A stretch of DNA of 64,000 nucleotides from Opisthorchis felineus (taxonomy: Eukaryota > Platyhelminthes > Trematoda > Opisthorchiida > Opisthorchiidae), in contig SJOL01007141.1 in assembly GCA_004794785.1 (NCBI GenBank), positions 1,852,771 through 1,916,770 of the forward strand, written 5' to 3'. A program made the translations under genes and the position numbers. Under the pieces are notes generated by a model. It was not told where the DNA came from, ran no database searches, and worked only from the letters and a program-made list of their open reading frames with translations. Positions 1 through 12,331 of this stretch are shown piece by piece. Within the stretch, counting starts at the first letter, position 1. Each line of letters starts with the position of its first letter.

Positions 1-3000
1 TCTTTCCGGGAAGCTCTCATATACAATAAACTCCGAAGACAGTCTGAAATGTTTCGATACCAGAGTTAGCACATGAAGCTCGCGAATGACCGCTGTAAGC
101 GCGAGTGAGATGAGAAGAGAAAATCGGAGAATGCGACCACGCCTGTATTGTATGTAATTTGTACAAATGCGCGTTTTTGTGGTTTTGCGTATTCAAAGAA
201 AAAACGTTCATGAAATTGATGAAATACGTAACGTTATAATGAAAGCAAAAGACAGGTACAAAACACCACAGGAGATGGAGCCCACAAACCACTTGTATTG
301 GCCCATCGAAACATGCGACAAAAAAGGAAAACGTTGTCGGATTTAACGTTTGAGGGTGTTTACCACGTGATAATAATCAGTCGATCGGTTACTGAAGAAA
401 CATTTACACAAGTATGTGAGATCAGACCGTATAAGTCACTGGGTGCTAAAACATATTTTTGCAAAAGTTCGAGCAACCAAATAAAGCAAGGGTCTTATCC
501 CTTGTTTATACAGTCCCCTGCAAGATCATCCCACTTTAGCCGGATTTACGTTGTCATTTATCAGGTGGGCTGTTCAACTCTACCACGTTGCGATGCTGTT
601 TACCACACGTTCCATATATTGAAAGTTAATTGTCCAATCCATCAGTGTCCTTGACTGCTAAAACCGATACCTCTACAGTCCATCGCATAGTGGTCTAGGA
701 ACATTACTGGGGCTCCCAAACTGTCCATTAAATATGCGGATAGATTCTTTGTAACTAAATATGCATGCAACAGTAAACAGGACTGAGATTACAGCTTGAC
801 ACAACCCTTATAATAATGCAGGAGGTATACTAGGCGCTACGTATCCTCAGGAGGCTTCATCACCGCACTCATCTGGAAGTTACGCAAGAATGGAAAAAAC
901 AGAGGTAGGAAAACACCGAAGACCTTTGTCTCACTTTTGAGCAAAAAGGCACAGTACAAACTGACCGACGCCCCCCTCAAGCGAGGAAACAGGCAGGTCA
1001 ATGAAAACACTTTACAAGCATTATTTATGTTCACTCGGAACGTTGTTATTTGCGGCTAACTGTTCCCTGAACTTTAGTTGTCCTCTCTTGGTCTTGAACT
1101 AGGTTTCTCAGGAAAACAAATTATCCTGTATCAAGTCTGTTCCAAACTCTGCATTTCTAAGTCGGTCTTCAACACCGTCAGTGGAAGTGTGCTTGGAATT
1201 CACGTTTTTTTGCAGCACCCGTAAGCCAAACATGTCAAATTTTTGGGCTTAGATACGCAATCTTTAGCAACAAGCACTTCCACATTCATACCATTACGCT
1301 CTACCGTACGTGCCAGTTAACCAAAATAGAAGCAGCAAATGGCTGACCTGGAGTTACAGAATTGTGAGTGCGCTTTTTGTTCGTGTTTGCAATTGTACAG
1401 TTTGTATAAAAAAGAAATGCATTTCCAAAAAGAGTTTGGTGACTGTCTATTTCAAAACATGCTAAAATAATTTTAGAGCTTCACCACAAAACCTTGGACT
1501 TCCTCAAGAAATCACCAACTAGAGCAGTGACCCGACAGAACTTCAATTGGAGTCAAAGGTTTCGTATGATTTCAGTAAAAAATCAACAGCTGTCATCTGA
1601 GTTTTGAGCAACGAAACGAACGGGTTGAATTGTACGGTGGTTGATTTAAACCCGGGAGAATATCAAAACAATATCGGTAACTGTTAAGGGTATAAGCGCT
1701 ATAGATTATGGTAGTGCAATAAACCTCGATTTAACGAGCCCTCGAGATATCCACGATCAACAAGTCGAAATTGACGTCAGAAGACAATCGGTCAACGAAA
1801 CTTAACGCGAAATTAAGACAACAAATTGGAGAGAGATGATGACACACTTCAATGTGACATCACCAGCAAACGGGAAAGAGTAAAAATATGTGGCACCGAT
1901 AAAACGGAAGGCAGTCAAAACAAAAAGAATAATATAAATTGTCACATATAAACTGTACACGCCAATAAGCTTGTGAAGATGACTGTGATGAAAAAGTGGA
2001 TTTAGCAATAAACAAATGAAGGGGCACGCTTACTATGAAAACAGAGACAAACGCACACATTGCAATGGCTTAATTCAAACAGAGACTTTTCACCGATGCG
2101 AATAAATATTTCAAAAGTAAACTGTATTATGGAAAGCTTACCGGATGTATCAGTTAGCGATGTTCTCGTAACCACACTACCGGGCCCAGTTCTCATTCAA
2201 CACACATGTGAATCACCCCGACGGAGGTTGGGAATCAGGTCAGGAAAGTTTTGTTTTATGGTCACAAGAAACCCAAGCAATTTTCAAGAGTTGTATATGC
2301 CGTGGCCATTAAATATCTGAGGCCACTGTCTCACAGAGCCATAGTTCAGGATATGCCCCACAATATAGAAGACTCTGTGGGCACACATAGATGCGATGAC
2401 GCCGCAAACACGAGCATCTGAACCAACATAGCCAAAAGCCGCAAGGATCAGTTGGAGTGATACACAATGTAATACCATAAATCAGACTTATTTCAACTAC
2501 CAAAAGCGGTAGCTCGTATGGAGACAATTTTTGGGAATGGTGTTGCTCCGTAATGGAGGAGAAGAATGCAAAATAATGGGGCGGAAAGAGGGTGGATCAC
2601 ATCCGGTAAGGCTGCCAACATGCTGCATTGGGTGTGCACAGAAGCTTATGAGTTAGGACGGGTAAAAAATGCCCGTCAAAACCTCCGAGCCCATTTTAAC
2701 TATGTTCAAGTCAAGTCTTTCATCCGACGGTTGGTTGGCAAAGTGGTGGATTGAGAAGGCCAGTCTCCATATACTAAGCTAATGATCGCCGGCAACCTCC
2801 TAAATTTTTGCAACAATTTTGTACTAGGGATTTAGAATAACGTAGCTGTGTACCTAGCCAATCTCTACCGAGTCCATATGTGCTGGATGTTGTAATCATC
2901 ACAAGACCATCCTTAACGGGTCAGAAGGCTCGGACGTCAGTCTGTCAGGAACTCAGATGAATCCATCTAGTCATGATACCGCTACTTGCCTGCACGCTCG

Positions 3001-3059
3001 GTCGTGCAATCATTGACTTATCTAACCGGATACTTCGGAAATATGGCTTCCTAGAATAT
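1..3059. other. Upstream non-coding sequence, nothing recognised
   Basis: Both strands contain only short open frames without recognisable domains or convincing splice-site pairs. I see no tRNA-like head, no reverse-transcriptase motif and no simple-sequence tract. It may be intergenic or belong to a 5' intron of the RapGAP gene. The frame at 2566-2754 lies just before the CR1-like remnant and might be its eroded upstream part, but no family motif supports that. Confidence 0.6.
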
Positions 3060-3990
3060 TAGAAGGTAGCTGCGATAACTCTTTTCACAGAGGAGGTACT
3101 TGATGGAAGTATTGCGTCTTATTATAAACCTGTTTGCCTTACGTTCGTCTTGTCAAAAGTACTGAAAGAGGTTTTACGTGACAGACTGGTGACGCATATA
3201 ACTGGAAACAAGCTTCTGTCAGAAAGTGAGTAGGTGTTGCTCAGAAAACGTTCGCACGTTCCTAACCTGCTATACATTTTCGACGAATTGCCAAGACAGA
3301 TCAGTGAAGATAGGGTAGATGTTTGCTATTCATGCCTCTGAAAATCCTTCAGATTGGTGAACCATTGGTGACACATGCCTGGTTTTGACTTGCTCTCAAA
3401 TTCTGGGATAGCAAAAGACATTCCTAATGAGGAGAACATTCTTTGTCGTAGTAGTTATTTCATCTGAACTAAGACAGGATTATGATCGTGTTCCTAAGGG
3501 ATATACCACTGGTCTGTTTCTGTTTCTAATCTTTATAAACGACTCACTGAAACATTTAAACGGTTCATATTGTGTGATTTTGATTATTATGGAGGAGCTT
3601 TTGTAGGAACAGTCCAGGACAGTCTTCAGTGCGTGTATGATTTGAGTTTAAAGTGGGATTTATGTTTGAAGTTGTGGAAATCCCATATCTTAGTGGAAAA
3701 CCCAGAAGACAGATCATTAAGCTGCCGCTGCAAAACGGTGCTCTTTAGGCTACAAAGAGCTCGTCGGGGAACCCAGAGATTTTAGTCCCAGTCTGTAATG
3801 CCATGCTAAGGGCTCATTTAGAATACTGTGCCCAGGCCTGGAGGCCATGTTTGGAAGAGGACATAGTACTTTTGGCAAAGGTTCAGGGAATAGTTATCAG
3901 GTGAAAGCCAAACTGAAGGAGACTAAATTACACAAACAAGCACTCGTTTTAGTTTGGTCTTGAAGCTGCCAGTTTTAAGTGCGGTAATAC
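3060..3990 (+). mobile_element. CR1/jockey-like LINE reverse transcriptase fragment (degenerate)
   Basis: Translating across frames gives the usual order of a CR1-type reverse transcriptase. First comes a segment reading YYKPVCLTFVLSKVLKEVLR (3118-3180 region), like the 'NYRPVSLTS..SKVLE' block. It is followed by a TGNKLLSES / RSHVPNLLYIFDELPRQISE block before the catalytic region. The thumb part SLKWDLCLKLWKSHIL is near 3645-3705, and the C-terminal LEYCAQAWRP-type segment (here shifted in frame) is around 3810-3900. Stops and frameshifts interrupt every block and the catalytic YADD/FADD box is not readable. The piece is 5'-truncated and ends close to a TA microsatellite. The family assignment rests on remembered protein motifs. 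Confidence 0.72.
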
Positions 3991-4025
3991 AGAGACAATA
4001 AAGTTACCATTTAGGCTATTTTTTC

Positions 4026-4034
4026 ATATATATA

Positions 4035-4072
<38 letters not shown>
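4026..4072. repeat. TA dinucleotide microsatellite
   Basis: About 45 bases of alternating T and A with one phase slip (TT near 4041) directly follow the CR1-like LINE remnant. It could be the element's simple-sequence tail or an independent tract. Confidence 0.95.
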
Positions 4073-4073
<1 letters not shown>

Positions 4074-7000
4074 ACACCCGCCAAATACTCCCTAGGATTC
4101 TTGAAATCTGCAATATCACAAAACCGAATTATTTAGCAGTTTTGTTGAGTACGCGAGTGGGCCAATTCAAAAAGAAGTCCACCGGGTATAGCGTTTTGCG
4201 CCTGTAGTTGCCACCAAGTTTAACCCCTAAATAAAATGAACATATTTCTCTTTGTCTACTGACGTCATCAGGTGGACTGGATGTAATTTGACGTATCCAG
4301 TGAGGACAGTTTTAAGGGAACTTCAAGTGGGTGGTCCCCTAAACAGCGTTTCCTTTAAATAAAATTTCTGGCAAAACTAAAATAAAAAGCTTAACCAGCC
4401 TCCTTCTGTGAAATTTCCCTTTTGTGTTCTGTGTAACCAGGATAATCTTTCTAGGTAAAGTGTAGGAACATATCACAGCAACAACCTGATGTACGACATT
4501 GAGATTCGCAAATGTGTCACGTCAGACTGTGTGCGACACTGAAGGTATGGGTTTGCTATTCTACTACTCAGATAAAAAGAAACGTGACGACTGATTGTTC
4601 CGTTTCCCACATGAGGTTGTAATCTTTTTAATGTTTGACAACCCGACGCGGTTATTGGTTGTGATTCCTAGTCGTCAGAATTAAAACTAAGGTCGGAGCT
4701 AATGCAGTTGATTGTAGACAAGGCACTACTCATAAGTGCATCATAAGGATTTATACGTTGGATGCGTGAACACGTGAAGCGTGGAAAACAATCACTTTGG
4801 AGGCTTAAGTAAACAAAGCAGCGCATACGCGTTTCTTCAAGAAACAAGCTTTTCGAAGACGGTTAGATTAGGTCCGAATCTGAAAGCGGCAAACTCTCAA
4901 TAAAGAACGTGAATGACCTATTTAGATCCACATTCATTGAGAATCCTCGATGTCTAAGTTAGAAATAAACTTTCTACTGATTTATTTGCAGCGTTGATCA
5001 ATTTCGGCATTGATGAGGCCGGCAATTCATGAAAATTAGTTTTTAGGTTTGGAGTAAATTTAGGTTTAGAGGCAATGCTTGTGTGTAACGCGGACTAGGA
5101 TTATGTGTTTTAACCAGGTATCCGCGCTAATTAGAAGTCAGAACTTATGGAATGTGGAGGCTGTCCAAATGTTGCCCCCACAGCACGACGTGGCTATATT
5201 CATAATCGGCACCATTGCTGTCACTCAAGGTAACCGACAGTACTCAATGTATGGCGAATACGCCAGAATGTTCTGCAGCCAGACGCTCAATCTTACAGCT
5301 TGCTCGCATACATTGGATCGGAGCTCAAACACTGCCTGATATGGCTTCCAACCAATGTAAGATGATTGGATGTTGGGCATTATGACCTGGCAACCAATTC
5401 GGCATATTCCAAAGTTTGTTAATTTTAGGCACCTTTCCTACTAATAATGATTCACCAAGCTTGTCTAAGAAGTTTTTATTTCTGAAGTTCCTATCTGGGA
5501 GATGTTTTTTGGCAAACTGGATCAACACTTGCGCACACCATTTGTCCTATCAAAGCTAAGGAAGTTATTGTACACCGATTAATTCCTGGAGAACTAATTT
5601 GCAGTGAGGTGCCTCAACATGAAGAAAAATAGGTACAGAAGGACTGGTAAGGAACGCGTACCTTTCTATAGATTACTTAGTCAGCGCGTCCTTTTATTTT
5701 GTGTAGATGGTTATCCGTGATACTTCAGAGCAACTTATTTAATTGGGGACCATCAGTTTGCGTTTAGCTGATAAAAGTTTACAACCCCTTTGCTGAGGAG
5801 TAGTGTTTTCAGGTGTACTTCACCTAACCTGAAAGGACCTTGACTTAAGTATTGCTTGAGTAACGTGGCAAACCCGAGAGGTTTATTTGGCCCAGCGGAT
5901 CTTTGAATCCAAATTAGAATGAAAAAAGGACCATCGCCGTTATTAAAAGGTGATCCATTTGACAACAAGTAATGGAGAATTCCTGAGGTGCCTTGCTTTT
6001 TCTATGCTAGAAAAGAGAAATTATGCCATTGAGGGAATGGTATAAGTATTGAAGTTAACTATTACCTGTGAAAGATAGAGAATTTAATTGCACTATATAC
6101 CCTGTACTTTAGTGACTGCCAGATTGACTAGAGGAGCTTTTTCAAACTAGAGGGACAATGCTTCACCATATTCTAGGTCAAAAGGTTTAAAAAAGGGGTA
6201 CTAAGTCATATCATTTTGAGAAGCTTTTTGAAGAGTTTTGAGTGCATTGGAATTTAAGCCCTACACATATGTGCGTAGCCATTAAGATGTGTGTCCACTG
6301 AGTATCCGCTAAAGCACTGCATTTAACTTTATATTGACCTGACTTAAGCTCAGATCTCAGTGTGTTGGTTGGTTTTAATAATGAAATATCACCGTTCGCA
6401 GCATAATTACTTTGGATGCTTTTGAGAACCTAAGTTCTGTTGCTGTCCTACCAGCTGGACTGTGCAGCGTTAAGCTGGAGAGCTTATTGTTCCTCCTGGT
6501 CTTAGGATTTATAGATGGCAAACACCGTCAGCTAAAATGTTAAGGATTTAAAGCAATAACTTCTAAATTAAGAACCAGGAAATACGACCAGCAATAAGAC
6601 AGACATACGGAAACGCGCGAACCTCCACGCCATGTTAATTGGGCCAGGAAAAAGGTCGTTATCGAGGACATTGCATTTCAACCTCATGACTTAACATACT
6701 CCCAGGAGAACCCTATAGAAACCTTCTTCTTTGTGACAACGACCTTTTTTTTGGAGGTGTATAGGCTACGCGGATGACCTGCCTGCCCATATTAACAGAC
6801 CCGCGAATAAGAAGGATACGGATCGTTTACAAGCACTGTTGGTCATTACATTGTGAACGGCAAAATCCAAATCTATTTAGAAACGGGCATTTGAACGGCA
6901 TAAGAAATATTGTGAGTGGTGCTACTCACTGTCAGCCCCAAAAGGGAAGGAAACTTACTTCGGGAAAACAATTCACTAAAGTTGAAGGATAATTTAAAGG

Positions 7001-8945
7001 CGAAAGACATTTGAACGAACAGGTCAAGCAGTCCAAAAGGAAGCGGCTGGCAATAAAAAAATTGAGTGGAGAAACAAAAACTGGGTAGAATTTCTGGTGA
7101 CCAAACAGAAACAATGCATAAAAGCTGACAGCAGTGAAGGTAAAGTGTAGGAAAGCAGGAAAAGTTCACTGAATCGGGCTTAGTCAGTGTCGTTCTCAAC
7201 GTCACTGTCGCTCTCGACATCAGCGTCGATTTAAACGTCACCGCCGTGATACAGTGTTCTCTGTAGGTGAATTGATTTCGCTGAAGATCTTGGCCGCATA
7301 GGTCCACAGAGATGCCTGACGTGCTGCTTTCCTGGATGTTACCTGCTAACCAGGTAAGTGGAAGCCGTATGTTAAATCGTTTCAGAAAATGTGATGTAAA
7401 CTCAGAAGCAGGGAGGGCCAGATGTACCATCAATCTATCTTGTGCCTTGGCCGTATATTTGGAGACAGCCGCATTCATCCATTCCAGAGAAACTGAAGAG
7501 TAATGATAATTGACCCACTTTCGAGCCAGAGACAGTACTAGCTGTTCCGAACTCTCGTGAGATCAGATATGAATTTTGTGTCAAGGTTTTCAAGGAAGGC
7601 TTTCCCATTACTGCATTTGCCTTAGAAGGATAGGTATCTGACTGGAGTGGGGTTCACTGGATCCTTTTAGCGGTGAAGCTTACCGTGAGTATCACAGTTG
7701 AGGACGATGATATTCAAACTTGAGTTGTTATTTTGCCCTGAGTATGCAAGCCAAGTGCTCTCGAAAACAGAAGGGGCTATTTACACACATAAAAGTAGTT
7801 CGCGTCAGAAAAATAAAATAATTACTTCCTAATCACAAACTTTATCAGGAAGATAGATTATATACTCATATTTTGGTTAACTACGGGGAAGGAGAAACGG
7901 GAACGACTAGCTAGGTTGGTACGAAGGAATCCAACTTTACGACCAAATATGGCCATCGTCGAGAGGATGCCATTTCTGGAAACCTTCCCCGATTCGATCA
8001 AAGGACGGACACACTTCCGAATGAAGTGCTGCCTATGACCTTGATTCAATGCTTTACTAACTGGAGATGACTCATCAGATAATTGTTTTACTTTCTGAGA
8101 GTTAACCAAACATCTAAAAATCTGATTGAGCACGGAAGCGGCTTTATCTGAAGTTGTGAAGTGAAATGTATTGAAGATGGAATATTTGTGGCTAAACAGA
8201 ACTTTGAGAAAGCGCCTAAAAATGCTGTAAATGCCAAATGAATATTGATGTCGACTACGGTAGATGATGCATGAAATTTATGGTCTACAAGATATGCAAA
8301 GGAGGCCCGAACAGTACTCATATTTAGAAATAATCGATCATAGTTTTTCTTAGGATGAACGCGGCCGAGGTAATTAATCGAAATTGCCTCTCTGGTAATA
8401 GTGAAAATGGATTCACTTGTCCGTTTATAACAAGTTTATGCGTTAGAGTTCATCGTGGTTACCGAAAAGCCTTCTGAGTAATGGGTTAAGGGAGAAGTGA
8501 CTGTTGATTAAACTTCGAAAATGGTAGTCCATATCTCTAGGAAAAATGTTATCCGTGTAAATAATTTTGAAGTTTTGTAAATGGCCAAAGTGGCTGCAAT
8601 CATCACTATTCACGCCTAAAGGCATTTGGCGGCAAGCCTTTAGTGGGGCATCGAAGATAACCATGAGGAATAGAAATAAATAATGCTGGTTTAATTGTGC
8701 CTTTCCGGAAATGAAAAAAATACGTAGCATCGATAAAGCATGGTGCAACAGCACAGTCTAATAACGGGAATACATGTGGGGTAATATTTAGAAAGCCATA
8801 AGTTGCGTCAAAGAGTTCGCAGACGCTCTTGCGGCGACGAAGCAAAGCAAACAAACAAACAAGTGGGGTCGCAAGACTTTCGAAAATTTACTGGCAGTCA
8901 TACAACTAGGGGACACCCAATTTAAACATACATATTTACTTGTTG
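4073..8945. other. Non-coding stretch without recognised genes
   Basis: Open frames here are short and lack recognisable domains. The longest is an antisense frame at 6873-7478 (201 codons); it includes a degenerate 18-bp tandem repeat and has no recognisable motif, so I do not call it a gene. A GYADD tetrad-like string occurs near 6761-6775 on the + strand, but no flanking reverse-transcriptase blocks accompany it. Confidence 0.55.
7183..7248. repeat. Degenerate 18-bp minisatellite, about 3.5 units
   Basis: Units beginning at 7183, 7201, 7219 and 7237 share the pattern RTCASYGTCGNTYTMRAC, with several substitutions per unit. The array is divisible by three and is open on the minus strand, where it contributes part of a 201-codon frame of doubtful reality. 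Confidence 0.75.
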
Positions 8946-8949
8946 GTGC

Positions 8950-9235
8950 TTGTGACATTCGTAACATTCACATTCACATCCACATCAACATATTCTGAGC
9001 GGTTCTCTTTCTATCCTGGGGCGATTATTCTGGTTAGTCAGCACCATAGGGGAAGCACTAGACTCGAGTTTCGCTCCTACTGGAGCTCATTAGCAGTGCA
9101 CAACCTTGGGCTTGTCAGGATTTGAACCCTGGATATCTGACAAGCGAGGCCAGTGTGTTACCACTACGCCTTCAGCGCAGGTTGCACACATATGAGTTTT
9201 CACGTCTGAACAGACCAACGTGTGACTGAACGATG
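8950..9235 (-). repeat. SINE family A copy, tRNA-derived head, minus strand
   Basis: On the minus strand the copy starts near 9235 and contains a box-A-like GGCGTAGTGGTAAC. It also has a box-B-like GGGTTCAAATCC, then the family body (AAGG.. TGCACTGCTAATGAGC, GCGAAACTCGAGTC) and a tail of the form TGTGAATGTGAAT. The same order recurs in the other family A copies listed here. Box A and box B are the internal RNA polymerase III promoter of tRNA genes, so a tRNA-derived SINE is the natural reading. Confidence 0.8.
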
Positions 9236-9339
9236 TGATTGGTATACCCGACGCCTCGAGTGGCAATCTAGTAATTGTCCCGGTTGTGTCGATAGGCTCA
9301 CCCACCCATCAGGACTTCTTAGCCCGGTAGCACCACGGA

Positions 9340-9580
9340 TGATTGAAACCTGCTGGTGCATCCAGCTTGTGCTAATGAAGTGGTGGTAGCACGCTCACCT
9401 CGCATGGCTGATGTCCAGAGTACAAAATTTGACACGGCCAAGGATATGCACTGTCGATTAGCTCTAATAAGAGCTAATCCCCAGCGTTTCTCCCCTTTCG
9501 CGTTGACTTACAAGAATAACCAGAAGAGGAGGAGAACTGTTCAAAAGAGAGTGATTTGGACGTGAACGCATGCTTACGGC
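9340..9580 (+). repeat. SINE family A copy, plus strand
   Basis: The copy has box-A-like GGTGGTAGCACGC and then the shared body ACGGCCAAGGATATGCACTG. It continues with the CCCTTTCGCGT segment and the terminal GTTCAAAAGAGAGTGATTTG. It lies head-to-head with the minus-strand copy just to its left, about 105 bp apart. Box B is mutated. Confidence 0.78.
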
Positions 9581-9584
9581 ATGG

Positions 9585-12331
9585 TATGGCGCATCTCGAA
9601 AGGTGGTCAGCCGTTATGCGTTGCATCTTTATATTCGTTTATATGGATAGGCTATCGGTGTGAAATTGAGCAAATAAAGTATGTAACAACAGGAACGTGT
9701 CAATCCTTTATTAAATACAGGCTTTCCCACTGACTGTTCCATCGCGAGTGGTGGGGATTTTGCTCTCATGCATGGTTCAAATTAGAAAAACAGGAATCAT
9801 GAGTTCATAGGATGGCTAGAAGATGGATTGATATGAAATGAAGCAAAGTTTATACATCTGCACCGGTGTGCAGATGTTTAATGGTCATAGGTGAATATCC
9901 AGAAAGCTTGGCCAACCTCGTCGAAAAGCTTAGCCCGCGGACATTAAATGCACTAGCCAAATAATTACCATGGATGGTAAATTGGCGGCTTCACGTGTGT
10001 TAAAGTTGAGCGGTCACAGAAGTTAATCCGCAAGTCGGAAGATTTGAAAGCCTTCGGAATAGAAGCAGTGGACAGAGACTCCACGCTAGATCTTGTAGGT
10101 GGCGACACTTCCCTTGCAAACTATTCATGAGGTAAAACGACCTTAACTGAAGATATGTGGCGCAGAAACACAAAGCGATCGTGCCTGGACCTGCTGACCA
10201 AAGTATGTGATGTACAGCTTCCTTCCTAGTTGAACAAATAGGTGCATGAAGTAAATGGCCGTGCTCATATACTCGTACAAATGCGCAGCCCACTTGCATG
10301 TGCGTACCAGTGATGAGCAGTCTATATGTATTTTTAACAGACAGTGTGTGTTTGACCTTATCCCGCTAACCGGCTAAAGCAAACTGCACTAGCTTACCCT
10401 CGCTCAAAACAAATCATCACAAAAGTAGTGACCCATATGCGGCTGAGCGTAAAATACCTTTTCCAGCGATACCGGGGCGATATTTTTGATGGTATCTGCA
10501 TGAGACAGTTTGAATTCCTGTGAAATCATTGATACTGTACTTTACAAAAAGGCGAGATAGACGGCCCGTCGAACAGTTTACAGATATATTCAGTGTTTGT
10601 GACTTTTAGTTACACAGCATACTTCAAAGTCTACAAATTAAAACACGGTGAAAACTAAGCCAAGCGTCTAATGGAGAATGGTCTACGTAAAACAACATGT
10701 CCGCCTGGAACTTCACCGAAACGATATTAGTTTGTTTGTGAGATCTAAACTCTGTTCAACTCACTTGAAGATTGTTACATTATCATACAGTGCATTCCAC
10801 TGGAGAGTTAGGTAGGTCAAACCGTACAGCTGATATTGTCAACTCATAAAGGTTCTAGTGAAATCTAAAACTGGGACAAGGAGTTGAATCATGTAGGCAA
10901 CCGTGCCAAATATATTTTGGAAGCGATAGAGGCTTGGCACTAACAGGCATGCGAAACAGGCCTGTCGGCCTACAGCGGTGTAATAACTAGACGCGTGCAC
11001 ACAAGCAGTTTGCGTGAAGCTTGAGATGATGCGACCATCAGAATGCTGATTTCGATGTCAGCCTTGGAGAACGACATCAGCGAGCGGGCAAGTAAAGCCA
11101 CCAGCCGGTTTAGGCATGATAATGTACCAGTGGGTAGCAGTACTAATTCGCCTGCATTAGGACGCTGGCGTCACACGTCAATTCCGTCAAAGGATGCCAG
11201 AATGCTGCACGCCGTTGGAGTTGCTATGGCGTTCACTACTGAGTGATATTTTCACTAACATGTGCTGTCGAACACTTTCGTTTTTGCAAAAGATATGCGA
11301 ATGCTCTTTTCATAGTTTTATCCAGTAAGAATGAAATGAAGATTTTTAATCGGTCTCGTCCGTCTATACATTTCACGTTCAAATCAAAAACAGACAAAAT
11401 TTCTCAGTTCTTGCTTTACAAAGTCTACCGGATGCTTCAGAACAAATGTCGGTTTACAAGAAGCATACCAGGTCCGTTTGCGTTCTTGCACATCTTTCAT
11501 CCTTTGAAATGAAGGCAATAGTTGATACATGCCCGATGAATTGGATAGGGTGAATTTGCTCTGATGACGCCCCGCAGAACTGAGTTGGAGAAAGGTCACA
11601 TGCGTGTCGAGAAGCAATGGTTATCCAAAACACCTCATCAACAAAAACACGGTTGGACAACCGTGTCCGTCTGGTAAAGTAAAAAGCGCTATTTTTATGA
11701 CTATACCTTTTGAGGATTTCTTGGATCCTTGGGTCTTGGGTCTTGGGTCCTTGTGTAGCAACGTTCCTCCGACCTGGTGTACCTGACGCTGGAGGGTCTC
11801 GATAACAGTTGTACTTTTCTCACCTACCAAGAAAAATGTAGAAGCGTCATTTCTGTCGAACAAATCTTGTTGCCTTTCACTTTTTATTCAAAGTTTTCTT
11901 GGCAGTGTCCTTTATCCGAACCTACTGTTCTTTCAGTGTCTCTTTTGTCGTTGTATTGAACAACAAGTGAAGGATAGTCTTGCAAAACCTTTGGAGGGCC
12001 GTATTGCCTCAGGTTCTGGGGCAGTTGTGGCGTATTCTCACTTCCTCTTGTCTGTTCCAAATCTTTTGGAGGAACTATCCGAGCCACGTTCTTTGAGGCG
12101 GCTTTACTGATTCCAACAACTCGAAACCTTCACAGGCAAGATCGTGAAGACCGGACCTATCCTGAGAAAGAAAACATTAAGGCATAACGCAGATGCGTTT
12201 CGAACCTCACAACAAACTTGGGACTACCCAGAATGAGCCATTTTTATTATTCTTGAATGAGAAGGCGGTACAGTTGTAGGAGAGCGGTTTAGCTATTGAG
12301 AATTAGAGAAAATTTTGTCTCAGTTTATCTG
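9585..12331. other. Non-coding stretch, one short tandem repeat
   Basis: No exon or element motif is convincing. The only simple structure is a 7-bp unit CTTGGGT repeated three times at 11728-11748. A plus-strand frame at 11043-11246 is slightly GC-richer and could be read as an exon, but it lacks a good donor and has no recognised domain. Confidence 0.5.

Noticed and set aside
6761..6800. GYADD string resembling an RT catalytic box
   Set aside because: No other reverse-transcriptase block before or after it; taken as chance.
6873..7478. 201-codon antisense open frame
   Set aside because: No recognisable domain, a tandem repeat inflates it, and no splice or promoter context supports it. Listed only as a curiosity.
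11043..11246. GC-richer frame that could be an upstream exon
   Set aside because: Acceptor plausible but no consensus donor in frame, and no family similarity.
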